Assembly: GCF_000015105.1 (NCBI RefSeq)
Contig: NC_008610.1
Coordinates: 248,001-312,000, forward strand
Source of the DNA: Candidatus Ruthia magnifica str. Cm (Calyptogena magnifica)
Lineage (GTDB): Bacteria > Pseudomonadota > Gammaproteobacteria > PS1 > Pseudothioglobaceae
DNA length: 64,000 nucleotides
Direction: 5' to 3'
The translations under genes were made by a program, and so were the position numbers. The notes below the pieces were generated by a model. That model searched no databases. It was not told where the DNA came from and saw only the letters and a list, made by a program, of their open reading frames with translations. This document shows, one piece after another, positions 57,516 through 64,000 of this stretch. Position 1 is the first letter of the stretch. Every line of letters starts with the position of its first letter.

Positions 57516-59411
57516 GTGACGCTGTTACAAGACATTGTTAATAAACTCATCTATCAGGAGATATTGGTGGATGAGTTATCAGATGAAGAATTAGCACAAT
57601 TTTGCCAAATAGCCAATCTAGCTTATCGAGCTGGAAAGCCTATTATTAGCGACCAAGATTATGATTTTATTTATCTTGATGCACTTAAAAATAGAGACCC
57701 AGATAATCTGTTATTCAAATTCATAGAGACAGAGGGACAGTCTTTTTCTGAGGAAAAAGTCTTATTACCAGAGGCGATGCTTTCCATTGATAAGGCATAT
57801 TCATGGGATGAAATAAGTAAATGGATAAAGCGGTTAGAAAAATCAGCCATGCAGATTAGTTTAGATTTGAGTGCCATTCAAATTAAAGCCACGCCTAAAC
57901 TAGACGGTTTTTCTGGATTTGATGATGGTAGTCGGCTTTACACACGAGGTGATGGGAAAAAAGGCAGTGATATTTCCAGAGTATTCGAGCGAGGTTTGTG
58001 TGTTTTTAATGATGCTGAGCGTGGACTTGGTGCGGGTGAAATTGTGATTAAGAAAAGCTATTTTAAGAAATATTTAGCACATAGTTTTGAATATCCACGT
58101 AATTTTCAAGCCAGTCTTATTAAAGAAAAAGCCTTAGATGAGCAAGCTCAAAAGGCTATTATAGATAAGGCTGCTTTGTTTATTCCGTTTATTAAATTAC
58201 CTACTTGGTCAGGTCTTGTAGCTGAATTAGTTGCTAAATTTGATCAAATTGTTGCTCAGGTATTGGTGATGGTAGATTTTGATGTAGATGGCGTAGTTTT
58301 TGAGGCAATTAATACTGATTTAAAAACACAGATGGGTGCTAATCGAAAATTTCATCGTTGGCAAATTGCCTTTAAAGAAAACAAAGACAAAGCACACGTT
58401 AAAGTACTCAACGTGATACCTCAAGTAGGGCGTAGTGGAAAAATAACCCCAGTAGTAGAGCTAGAACCTACTTTGTTAAGTGGTGCAACTATTATGCGCG
58501 CAACAGGGCATAATTATGGTTTGGTGAAAGAGCAAGGTCTTGGTGTGGGTAGTGTGGTTGAGTTAACTCGTTCTGGACTGGTTATCCCTAAAATTATATT
58601 CGTATTAAAGCCTATGCCTGTTGATATTCCTGATAATTGCCCAAGTTGTGATAAGCCACTTGTTTGGAAGTCAGATTTTCTCACGTGCATTAATCATAAA
58701 AATTGCCCTGCTCAAATTATTGGGAAAATGGCCTATTTTTTTAAGATATTGGCTAATAATGATGGTTTTGGTATTGCCACTATTGAAAAGCTATATGCAC
58801 ATGATATTAGGTCAGTTTCACAAATTTATGCTTTAAATATAGAAGATTTAGTAACAATAGGATTTGGTGAAAAAACCAGTATGAATCTTATTAATCAGCT
58901 AAATCGCTCTGTTAGTGAGCAGGTTGAAGACTGGCGTTTTTTAGCAGCATTTGGCATGCATAGAATGGGTTTAGGTAATTGCGAAAACCTTTTAAAGTCC
59001 CATCATTTGAATGATATTTTTGATTTAAATTTAAAAGAAATAGCTAATATTGATGGCTTTGCCGAATTAACAGGACAAATAATTGTACAAGGATTAATCT
59101 CTATTGCTGATGAGTTTAATCATATATATCAATATGGTTTTAATTTAGAAACAACCATACTAACTAAAGACTTACAAACATTAACACATGAATTATTTGA
59201 TAAAAAAATTGTTTTTACTGGCAAAATGAACCATTCAAGAGATGATATGAAAAAACATGCCAAGTCAATTGGCATTAAAGTTTCAACTTCTATTAGTGCT
59301 AAAATAGATTACTTAGTCATTGGTGATAAAGTTGGACAAAAAAAAATCAAAGATGCTGAAAAATTTGGTGTGGTAGTGATGACTGAAACTGATTATTTAT
59401 CTAAAATTTAA
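57516..59411 (+). CDS. ligA: NAD-dependent DNA ligase (LigA-type), divergent
   Basis: NAD+-dependent DNA ligase that seals nicks during replication and repair. The 631 residues show the Ia domain (GKPIISDQDYDF), MLSIDKAY, the adenylation motif KLDG with K128, YTRGDG, GAGE with E175, YPRN, VDGVV, RWQIAFK with K287, an OB fold (VGRSGKITPVVELEPTLLSG), a four-cysteine zinc finger (CPSCDKP...CINHKNCPAQ), HhH repeats and a C-terminal BRCT domain. It is shorter than E. coli LigA (671). Motif IV reads DGVVFEA, so the normally essential lysine is E263. GTG start. A hairpin terminator follows. Confidence 0.85.
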   Translation: MTLLQDIVNKLIYQEILVDELSDEELAQFCQIANLAYRAGKPIISDQDYDFIYLDALKNRDPDNLLFKFIETEGQSFSEEKVLLPEAMLSIDKAYSWDEISKWIKRLEKSAMQISLDLSAIQIKATPKLDGFSGFDDGSRLYTRGDGKKGSDISRVFERGLCVFNDAERGLGAGEIVIKKSYFKKYLAHSFEYPRNFQASLIKEKALDEQAQKAIIDKAALFIPFIKLPTWSGLVAELVAKFDQIVAQVLVMVDFDVDGVVFEAINTDLKTQMGANRKFHRWQIAFKENKDKAHVKVLNVIPQVGRSGKITPVVELEPTLLSGATIMRATGHNYGLVKEQGLGVGSVVELTRSGLVIPKIIFVLKPMPVDIPDNCPSCDKPLVWKSDFLTCINHKNCPAQIIGKMAYFFKILANNDGFGIATIEKLYAHDIRSVSQIYALNIEDLVTIGFGEKTSMNLINQLNRSVSEQVEDWRFLAAFGMHRMGLGNCENLLKSHHLNDIFDLNLKEIANIDGFAELTGQIIVQGLISIADEFNHIYQYGFNLETTILTKDLQTLTHELFDKKIVFTGKMNHSRDDMKKHAKSIGIKVSTSISAKIDYLVIGDKVGQKKIKDAEKFGVVVMTETDYLSKI

Positions 59412-59446
59412 CCACGTAATAAATGAGTACAAATGGTACTCATGAT

Positions 59447-59487
59447 AAAATTGCACTATTTTTTAATAAAAAAAATAGTGCAATTTT
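59447..59487 (+). terminator. Rho-independent terminator after ligA
   Basis: Perfect 18-base stem: 59447-59464 (AAAATTGCACTATTTTTT) pairs with 59470-59487, with a 5-base loop and T-rich sequence after it. A smaller hairpin, ATGAGTAC/GTACTCAT with loop AAATG (59423-59443), sits just upstream. Confidence 0.8.
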
Positions 59488-59516
59488 ATTTTTATGATTA
59501 TAATTACTAGTGGTTT

Positions 59517-59536
59517 AACGCCCAAAGGTGGGCGTT
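59517..59536 (+). promoter_or_regulatory. Leader hairpin with a hexanucleotide loop upstream of glnK2
   Basis: AACGCCC (59517-59523) pairs with GGGCGTT (59530-59536) around the six-base loop AAAGGT. The loop has A at position 1 and G at position 4, the pattern known for RNA hairpins bound by ANTAR antiterminators. Known ANTAR sites have two such hairpins; only one was found here, so function is uncertain. Confidence 0.4.
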
Positions 59537-59637
59537 TAGCAAAGAACATAGATATTTATTTAGATTTCTTGCAAAAGAATTTTGGATAGATGTCTTTTTT
59601 ATTAGTTACATCATGAAACTGAAAATAAGGTATTGAA

Positions 59638-59686
59638 GCTAGTCGTTAAGTTTATATTTTTTACAAGTATAACGACTGGCTTTTTT
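59638..59686 (+). terminator. Terminator hairpin in the glnK2 leader (possible attenuator)
   Basis: GCTAGTCGTTA (59638-59648) pairs with TAACGACTGGC (59670-59680), 11 base pairs with one G-U, followed by TTTTTT (59681-59686). It lies only 21 bases before the glnK2 ATG and just before the AAGGAG ribosome site (59695-59700). In this place a terminator would block glnK2 unless relieved, so it may be an attenuator. It is 170 bases beyond the ligA terminator. Confidence 0.65.
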
Positions 59687-59707
59687 GTTTTAAAAAGGAG
59701 AAATTAA

Positions 59708-60055
59708 ATGAAAATGATAATAGCAATTATTAAGCCGTTTAAGCTTGATAATGTTATAGAAGCTCTTTCTGACATTGGTGTTTCAGGCATTACAGCTACA
59801 GAAGTCAAAGGCTTTGGTCGTCAAAAAGGACACACAGAGCTTTATCGTGGTGCAGAATATACGGTAGATTTTTTACCTAAAGTTAAACTAGAAATTGCCA
59901 TTGCAGCAAATCAAGTTGATGGTGTGGTTGAGATTATCAGAGTTGCTGCTAAATCAGAAGGAGAGGGTAAGATTGGTGATGGAAAAATATTTGTTTCATC
60001 ATTAGATCAAGTATTTCGTATTCGTACGGGTGAAATTGGTTCAGTAGCACTATAA
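59708..60055 (+). CDS. glnK: Second nitrogen regulatory protein P-II (GlnK-type)
   Basis: 115-residue P-II protein with intact T-loop ([11 protein letters not shown], Tyr51), B-loop and C-terminal RIRTGE. It has an AAGGAG ribosome site 7 bases before the ATG. It is an intact paralogue of the gene at 53598; the central T-loop codons are identical over 27 bases. It precedes a dead amtB copy, with that gene's ribosome site still spanning the glnK2 stop, so it was once the head of a glnK-amtB-porin operon. Whether it still has a partner is unclear. Confidence 0.93.
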   Translation: MKMIIAIIKPFKLDNVIEALSDIGVSGITATEVKGFGRQKGHTELYRGAEYTVDFLPKVKLEIAIAANQVDGVVEIIRVAAKSEGEGKIGDGKIFVSSLDQVFRIRTGEIGSVAL

Positions 60056-60064
60056 GGAGATAAC

Positions 60065-60832
60065 ATGAAAAATACATTAATTGAAAAAATGTAACCCCCT
60101 CCTTAGTTTTAATGGACGTATTAATTGTGTATGGCTGCTTTGTTTTTTTAATACTAGAAGCGCGCTTGGTTCTCGTAGTAAAAATACAGCTAAAATTTTG
60201 AGCAAAAATATTAGCCTGTTTGTAATTATTTGCTTTTGTCGTTGTATTTACAAGGGTGATTTATCCAATAGAAGGTGCTTAGAGTTGGAATGGTGATGCA
60301 ATTTTTAGTTTGTTTAAGTTCGCTGATTTGGGCTTTGTTAATTTTGCAGGTTCAAGTATTGTTTATATTGTAGGCATAGTTGGATGTTTGTAAGGATAAA
60401 TATGATTTCTAGAGTGATTCCACGCTTAATATGCCTAAGTGAGGTTTATTTTGTGGAGTTCGTTTGGGTTTAATGAAGATTCAGTGCTAGTAATGACAAG
60501 CAAGGAAAATGCTAATGCAGATTTTAACGATGGTACCTAATGGACGTTTATTAGCTAGATTGGTGGAAATTACTGCAAGCTTAGACACGCCGAGCGTTTT
60601 AGAGGTGATATTGATTAGTGCTGTTGATGGTATTTTCGATTAATATTCTAGATAGAGTATTCAAAATTGATGATCCAGTGGATGCAATTTTTATTTGGGT
60701 ATTTGGCATTCAATAGTATTGTGGCTAGTACTTAAGATAGTTATGGATATTCTAGTTTTTGAAAAGTAAGAATTATTAGGTGCTGATATTTTAGAATATG
60801 ATCTAGAAGCTTATTCTGAGGTTAACAGATAA
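60065..60832 (+). pseudogene. amtB: Degraded second amtB
   Basis: Starts with ATG 60065 behind a good AAGGAG site but meets a stop after nine codons. Fragments of an ammonium transporter follow in changing frames: SWNGDAIFSLFKFADLGFVN and FAGSSIVYIVG (the helix with the Amt DFAGS motif), then FGFNEDSVL (from WFGFNGGS). After that come FKIDDPVDAI (from KIDDSLDVFPVHG) and the complete tail ELLGADILEYDLEAYSEVNR before the TAA at 60830. Length is about 770 bases against about 1250 for an intact gene, so there are also deletions. Confidence 0.88.
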
Positions 60833-60914
60833 ATACAATAGGCAACACAAAAAAGTAAGCGTTTTTGGCTCTTATTTTAAATTTAATTTTTTTTAAAATT
60901 AAACAAGGAAATAT

Positions 60915-61099
60915 ATGAAAAACAGGACAAAAGAATATTATTAGCATTATGTTTAACTTCAATATTTAGTTCAGTATCTTTGGTTTAAGAAAAAGCTTAA
61001 TCATCAATTGGTGCTAATTTTTATAATGGTTATGTTTGGTGTAGTAAAGCTCAAACTAATGATAAAAACACAATATTTAGTATCAGTAAGTCATTCTAA
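60915..61099 (+). pseudogene. Relic of an outer-membrane protein gene
   Basis: AAGGAA at 60905-60910 stands 4 bases before ATG 60915. After a frameshift, ILLALCLTSIFSSVSL reads as a signal peptide. Then come ANFYNGYVWCSKAQT and an end FSISKSF with terminal Phe at 61094-61099, as in outer-membrane barrels. The pattern recalls TorF-type putative porins sometimes encoded next to glnK-amtB, but the piece is too short to be sure. Most of the barrel is deleted. A terminator follows at 61122. Confidence 0.5.
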
Positions 61100-61121
61100 A
61101 TTCCTTACTTTTCTAAAATAA

Positions 61122-61155
61122 AAAAATGCCAATCTTGATTATGATTGGCGTTTTT
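61122..61155 (+). terminator. Rho-independent terminator after the decayed glnK2-amtB2 operon
   Basis: Stem AAAAATGCCAATC (61122-61134) with GATTGGCGTTTTT (61143-61155), 13 pairs with one G-U and an 8-base loop; the T-run lies in the 3' arm. It still has intact form although the genes before it are dead. Confidence 0.85.
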
Positions 61156-61193
61156 AACGGTAGAATACAAACCTTTGATTGAGGATAGTCGTT

Positions 61194-61634
61194 ATGCAAG
61201 TTCAAGATATTATGTCAACCAATGTAAAAACAGTTACCCCTGATCAGCTAGCCAAAGATATTGCTATTATTATGGTTATGGATCATATTAGTGGCGCGCC
61301 AGTGGTAGATGATGATAACAATTTAGTAGGCATTATCTCTGAAAAAGATATTCTGCAACACATGTTTCCAAAATTAGATGAAGTGATGAGTGATACGTAT
61401 TTTGACTTTGAAAATATGGAGCACAATTACAAAAACACAATGAATGTCAAAGTGGGTGAATTAATGACTAAAGATGTTGCTAGTATTGATTTAAGTATGC
61501 CATGTCTTAAAGCAGCATCCACAATGTGGCTTAGAAATATCAGAAGAATCCCAGTGACTCATAATAATAAATTAGTTGGTATTGTTAGTATTGGTGATGT
61601 GCATAGAGCTATTTTTAAATCACGTATTAAGTGA
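61194..61634 (+). CDS. CBS-domain protein
   Basis: 146-residue protein made of two CBS domains (residues about 1-60 and 85-146), a module that usually binds adenine nucleotides or SAM and acts as an energy or ligand sensor. Motifs are VQDIMSTNVKTVTPDQ, NLVGIISEKDIL, VGELMTKDVASID and KLVGIVSIGDV. The ATG at 61194 is preferred over an upstream TTG because GAGGA stands 8 bases before it. The end overlaps the next gene (GTGA), so the CBS protein and the ANTAR regulator are probably made together and may interact. Confidence 0.9.
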   Translation: MQVQDIMSTNVKTVTPDQLAKDIAIIMVMDHISGAPVVDDDNNLVGIISEKDILQHMFPKLDEVMSDTYFDFENMEHNYKNTMNVKVGELMTKDVASIDLSMPCLKAASTMWLRNIRRIPVTHNNKLVGIVSIGDVHRAIFKSRIK

Positions 61635-62209
61635 ATACCGCTTTAAAAATTATCTTAGTTGATAAAAATACAGGACGTTCATCTATGTTACGTAAAGCTT
61701 TGCAAGACAAAGGTCATGAAGTGGTTTGTTGTATGAGTGATAGCTCAAACTTGCAAGACAGTAATGAAATGACGTATGCGGATATGGTGATTGTTAATGC
61801 AGATATTCCTGATGAGCTAGTGTTTGCAAATTTGACAGATATTAATAAAACCAAACCTATTGTTATGTTTACTGAGGAATCAAATCCTGGAATGGCAAGC
61901 TCTGCTATTAAATCTGGCGTTCATGCTTATATTGTTGATGGCCTTGAAGAGAATAGAGTACAACCTATTATTGATGTAGCTATTGCTAGATTTAGAGAGT
62001 TTCAAGCACTTAAAGACGAGCTGGATGCGACACGTAATCAGCTTTCAGAACGTAAAGCAGTTGAAAAAGCTAAAGGCTTGTTAATGCAACACAAGGATGT
62101 GAATGAAGATGAAGCCTACCAGTCGTTACGTAAAATGGCCATGAATAAAAATAAGCGTATTGTTGATGTAGCTGAAAGTGTGATTAATGCTTTTGAATTA
62201 TTAGAGTAG
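61631..62209 (+). CDS. ANTAR-domain response regulator (NasT/AmiR-like)
   Basis: 192-residue regulator with an N-terminal receiver-like domain (about 5-120), a short coiled coil (about 125-145) and a C-terminal ANTAR RNA-binding domain (about 140-190: LSERKAVEKAKGLLMQHK, EAYQSLRKMAM). ANTAR proteins bind paired leader hairpins and relieve termination, mostly in nitrogen genes. In the receiver the position of the phosphoacceptor aspartate is Asn56 (DMVIVNADIPD), so control by phosphorylation is doubtful. GTG start coupled to the CBS gene. The nearest candidate target is the glnK2 leader. Confidence 0.88.
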   Translation: MNTALKIILVDKNTGRSSMLRKALQDKGHEVVCCMSDSSNLQDSNEMTYADMVIVNADIPDELVFANLTDINKTKPIVMFTEESNPGMASSAIKSGVHAYIVDGLEENRVQPIIDVAIARFREFQALKDELDATRNQLSERKAVEKAKGLLMQHKDVNEDEAYQSLRKMAMNKNKRIVDVAESVINAFELLE

Positions 62210-62214
62210 GGGGT

Positions 62215-63081
62215 TTATTCTTTATCTAATTTTTTCATTTCAGTATCAATTTTTTTCATCTCTGCCTCCATTTCATTATCATTCCAATCGTTATTATCTG
62301 AATTCTTTTCTTTTTTTGAAAATTTTTTGCTAGAGTTTGGAGGAGGCTTATCAGATATTTTTTGTTTATTTTGTTTGAATAATGGTGCAAAAATCAGACC
62401 TGTTTCAAATAACAACCACATTGGAATTGCGATTAAGGTTTGAGAAATGATATCAGGTGGTGTTAACAGCATGCCTAAAATAAAAGCGCCAATAATTGCA
62501 TAAGGTCGGTTGCTTTTTAATTTATCGACCGTTGTTATACCAAACATAATCAATAAAATTGTAGCAATAGGTACTTCAAAAGCCACACCAAAGGCAAAAG
62601 AAACTTTGAGCACAAAGTCCAAGTAATATTGAATATCTGGGGTAAGATCGACAATGTTTGGAGCAACACTAGATAGAAAACCAAATATAACAGGAAAAAC
62701 AATGTAAAAAGAAAACAACAAGCCTGTATAAAATAAAATGGTCGATGAAACAACCAATGGCAAAATCATTTGTTTTTCATGCTTGTAAAGTGCAGGCGCA
62801 ACAAATGACCATATTTGGTATAAAAGATAGGGCATAGCTACATAGACAGCAATAATGAGAGACATTTTTAAGGGTGTTAAAAATGGCGATATAACATTAA
62901 TGGCAATAATGTTAGTATTTTCAGGCAGTACATTAATAATGGGCGCTGCAATAAAACTATAAATCTCATTAGCAAAGGGAAAAATGCCAATAAAAATAAT
63001 CAAAATAGCAATAATCGAGTGCAATAAAATATTACGAAGTTCAACCAAATGCTGAACAAAAGTCATTTCTTTATTGGTCAT
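62215..63081 (-). CDS. tatC: Twin-arginine translocase subunit TatC
   Basis: Receptor and core subunit of the Tat pathway, which exports folded, often cofactor-bearing proteins. It has 288 residues with six membrane helices; FVQHLVELRNILLHSI at the N-terminus and FGVAFEVPIATILL in the middle are family hallmarks. After about residue 235 a highly charged Lys/Asp/Glu-rich tail extends it beyond the usual 258 residues. Its start shares one base with the tatB stop. Convergent with the ANTAR gene, 5 bases apart. Confidence 0.95.
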   Translation of the reverse strand: MTNKEMTFVQHLVELRNILLHSIIAILIIFIGIFPFANEIYSFIAAPIINVLPENTNIIAINVISPFLTPLKMSLIIAVYVAMPYLLYQIWSFVAPALYKHEKQMILPLVVSSTILFYTGLLFSFYIVFPVIFGFLSSVAPNIVDLTPDIQYYLDFVLKVSFAFGVAFEVPIATILLIMFGITTVDKLKSNRPYAIIGAFILGMLLTPPDIISQTLIAIPMWLLFETGLIFAPLFKQNKQKISDKPPPNSSKKFSKKEKNSDNNDWNDNEMEAEMKKIDTEMKKLDKE

Positions 63082-63362
63082 TATTTTTGATCAGTGTTGT
63101 TTTTAACATCATTGAAAGTGTTTTTGGTGTCATCAAAAATCTCTAAAATATTGGGTTTTTTATCCACAGTACTTAGATGTTCTTTGAGTTTGTCAATTTC
63201 AAGTTCATCACTAATATCTTCCTGAATATTGGCAATAAAACGCTTAGCCTTGCCAACATAAGTGCCTGCTTTTCTAGCAATTGCTGGCATACGTTTCGGT
63301 CCAACTATAATGAGTGCAATAATACCAATTAAGGCAAATTCCCAAAAGCCAACGTCAAACAT
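63081..63362 (-). CDS. tatB: Twin-arginine translocase subunit TatB
   Basis: Single-pass subunit that with TatC receives Tat substrates. The 93 residues begin MFDVGFWEFALIGIIALIIVGP with the conserved glutamate of the membrane helix, followed by the amphipathic helix (KRMPAIARKAGTYVGKAKRF) and a charged tail. Shorter than E. coli TatB (171), mostly in the variable tail. Between tatA and tatC. Confidence 0.93.
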   Translation of the reverse strand: MFDVGFWEFALIGIIALIIVGPKRMPAIARKAGTYVGKAKRFIANIQEDISDELEIDKLKEHLSTVDKKPNILEIFDDTKNTFNDVKNNTDQK

Positions 63363-63373
63363 GGTTTATTTTC

Positions 63374-63577
63374 TTATTTTGTGCTTTCTTTAGTAGTTTT
63401 AGCTTCAACAATATTATCCTTTGTATTAATTTGGTCGGCCGGTTCTTTTTGCATAGATTTTTTAAAGCCTTTAATAGCATTACCCAAATCACTACCAACA
63501 TTTTTTAAGCGTTTTCCGCCAAAAAGAAGTAATACGATTACTAAAATGACAATCAGTTCAAATGGTCCAGGCATCAT
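63374..63577 (-). CDS. tatA: Twin-arginine translocase subunit TatA
   Basis: Pore-forming subunit of the Tat system. The 67 residues start with a hydrophobic helix ([21 protein letters not shown]), then the [22 protein letters not shown] hinge and amphipathic helix, and a charged tail. The polar residue early in the helix is glutamate, as is common outside E. coli. 16 bases after hisE. Confidence 0.93.
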   Translation of the reverse strand: MMPGPFELIVILVIVLLLFGGKRLKNVGSDLGNAIKGFKKSMQKEPADQINTKDNIVEAKTTKESTK

Positions 63578-63593
63578 GATTTTCTCCTATTGT

Positions 63594-63911
63594 TTAATTA
63601 TTTCTTTTGGCTTTTTCTTGCAAACCAGACAAGCCAAATCGTCTGGATAATTCATTTGTTATTTGATTTACTTTTATCTCTTTAAAACGAAGTAATACAA
63701 GTGTGTGAAACCAAAGATCGGCTACCTCATAGATAATTTTATCATTTACACCATCTTTAGCCGCCATAATTACCTCGGCAGATTCTTCAGCAATTTTTTT
63801 TAAAATTTCATCTGTACCTTTATTGTACAAAGATGAGATATACGATTCATCTACTTTAGCAGATTTTCTTTGCTCTAAAACTTGTTCTAATTTTATTAGT
63901 ATATCATTCAT
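63594..63911 (-). CDS. hisE: Phosphoribosyl-ATP pyrophosphatase HisE
   Basis: Second step of histidine synthesis (PR-ATP to PR-AMP). It has 105 residues and the MazG-like helical motif EEsaEvimA: ILKKIAEESAEVIMAAKDG, followed by EVADLWFHTLVLL with metal-binding acidic residues. Separate from hisI, unlike the fused enterobacterial hisIE; the two overlap by 8 bases. hisI-hisE upstream of tatABC is a common proteobacterial order. Confidence 0.95.
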   Translation of the reverse strand: MNDILIKLEQVLEQRKSAKVDESYISSLYNKGTDEILKKIAEESAEVIMAAKDGVNDKIIYEVADLWFHTLVLLRFKEIKVNQITNELSRRFGLSGLQEKAKRNN

Positions 63912-64000
63912 AAATATCTTTCGGATTTTTTAATACGTTAGCAACGGTTTTCCAATTGTTTTTATCTAGTTGTTGGAAAAAGCATGATTTTCTGCCTGTA
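63904..64000 (-). CDS. hisI: Phosphoribosyl-AMP cyclohydrolase HisI, C-terminal part (cut by window edge)
   Basis: The last 31 codons of hisI run in from the window end. The text TGRKSCFFQQLDKNNWK and the end NPKDIYE match the C-terminus of HisI, where the SCFF cysteine takes part in the zinc site. It stops at TGA (63904-63906 on the plus strand), overlapping the hisE start. Next gene upstream in a his-tat run. Confidence 0.85.
   Translation of the reverse strand, partial: TGRKSCFFQQLDKNNWKTVANVLKNPKDIYE

Noticed and set aside
1-64000. CRISPR arrays, rRNA, prophage, intact transposase genes, selenocysteine or frameshift programming
   Set aside because: No regular direct repeats, rRNA sequence, phage structural genes or transposase motifs were seen; the only mobile-like item is the palindromic element before dapA.

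Overview
The window is AT-rich DNA with dense, short-spaced genes of gammaproteobacterial type and order (nuoA-N, yhdP-tldD, dapA-bamC-ligA, purM-purN, pgsA-hda, hisI-hisE-tatABC). Together with cysG (siroheme), ccm cytochrome c maturation, and several genes in visible decay beside intact neighbours, this suggests a sulfur-oxidising gammaproteobacterium of the SUP05/Thioglobus group. A reduced, host-associated member such as a clam or mussel thiotrophic symbiont is possible. The placement is an inference from gene content and composition, not from a database search.

Layout. 0-4 kb: yhdP-like AsmA-family gene and tldD. 4-18.2 kb: a complete, uninterrupted 14-gene respiratory complex I operon (nuoA to nuoN). 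18.2-34.4 kb: an accessory block built around type I secretion. It holds a 2819-residue secreted Ig-repeat adhesin-like protein, relics of a ribbon-helix-helix antitoxin and of a second secreted protein, a TolC-like outer membrane factor, further decayed frames, an ABC exporter and its membrane fusion protein. 34.4-53.4 kb: housekeeping genes (bioC, znuA-like, cmoB, frr, pyrH, uvrA, a DUF3108 gene, purN, purM, pgsA, hda, cysG, tRNA-Leu, serB, ccmF, ccmI, dapE, trmD) plus two small unknown genes. 53.5-62.2 kb: nitrogen control and lysine genes. These are an intact glnK-amtB pair, a 160-bp long-inverted-repeat element, dapA-bamC-ligA, then a second glnK followed by a dead amtB copy and a dead outer-membrane protein gene, then a CBS-domain gene coupled to an ANTAR regulator. 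62.2-64 kb: hisI(partial)-hisE-tatA-tatB-tatC on the minus strand.

How the parts work together. Complex I feeds electrons into the quinone pool, while ccmF/ccmI serve the c-type cytochromes. The ABC exporter, fusion protein and TolC-like protein should form one trans-envelope channel, and the giant protein with its C-terminal secretion signal is the obvious cargo. One of two presumed cargos has decayed. Ammonium uptake and its P-II control are duplicated, but only one transporter is still intact. The second glnK keeps a leader with a terminator and a hairpin that resembles an ANTAR-type site, and an ANTAR protein is encoded 1.5 kb downstream.

The most noteworthy items are: the giant secreted protein with an arabinofuranosidase-B-like lectin/glucanase module; the 160-bp palindromic element before dapA; the decaying glnK2-amtB2-porin operon with its possible ANTAR control; and the divergent NAD+ DNA ligase, which lacks a normally essential lysine. 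No CRISPR array, rRNA, intact insertion sequence or prophage was seen.
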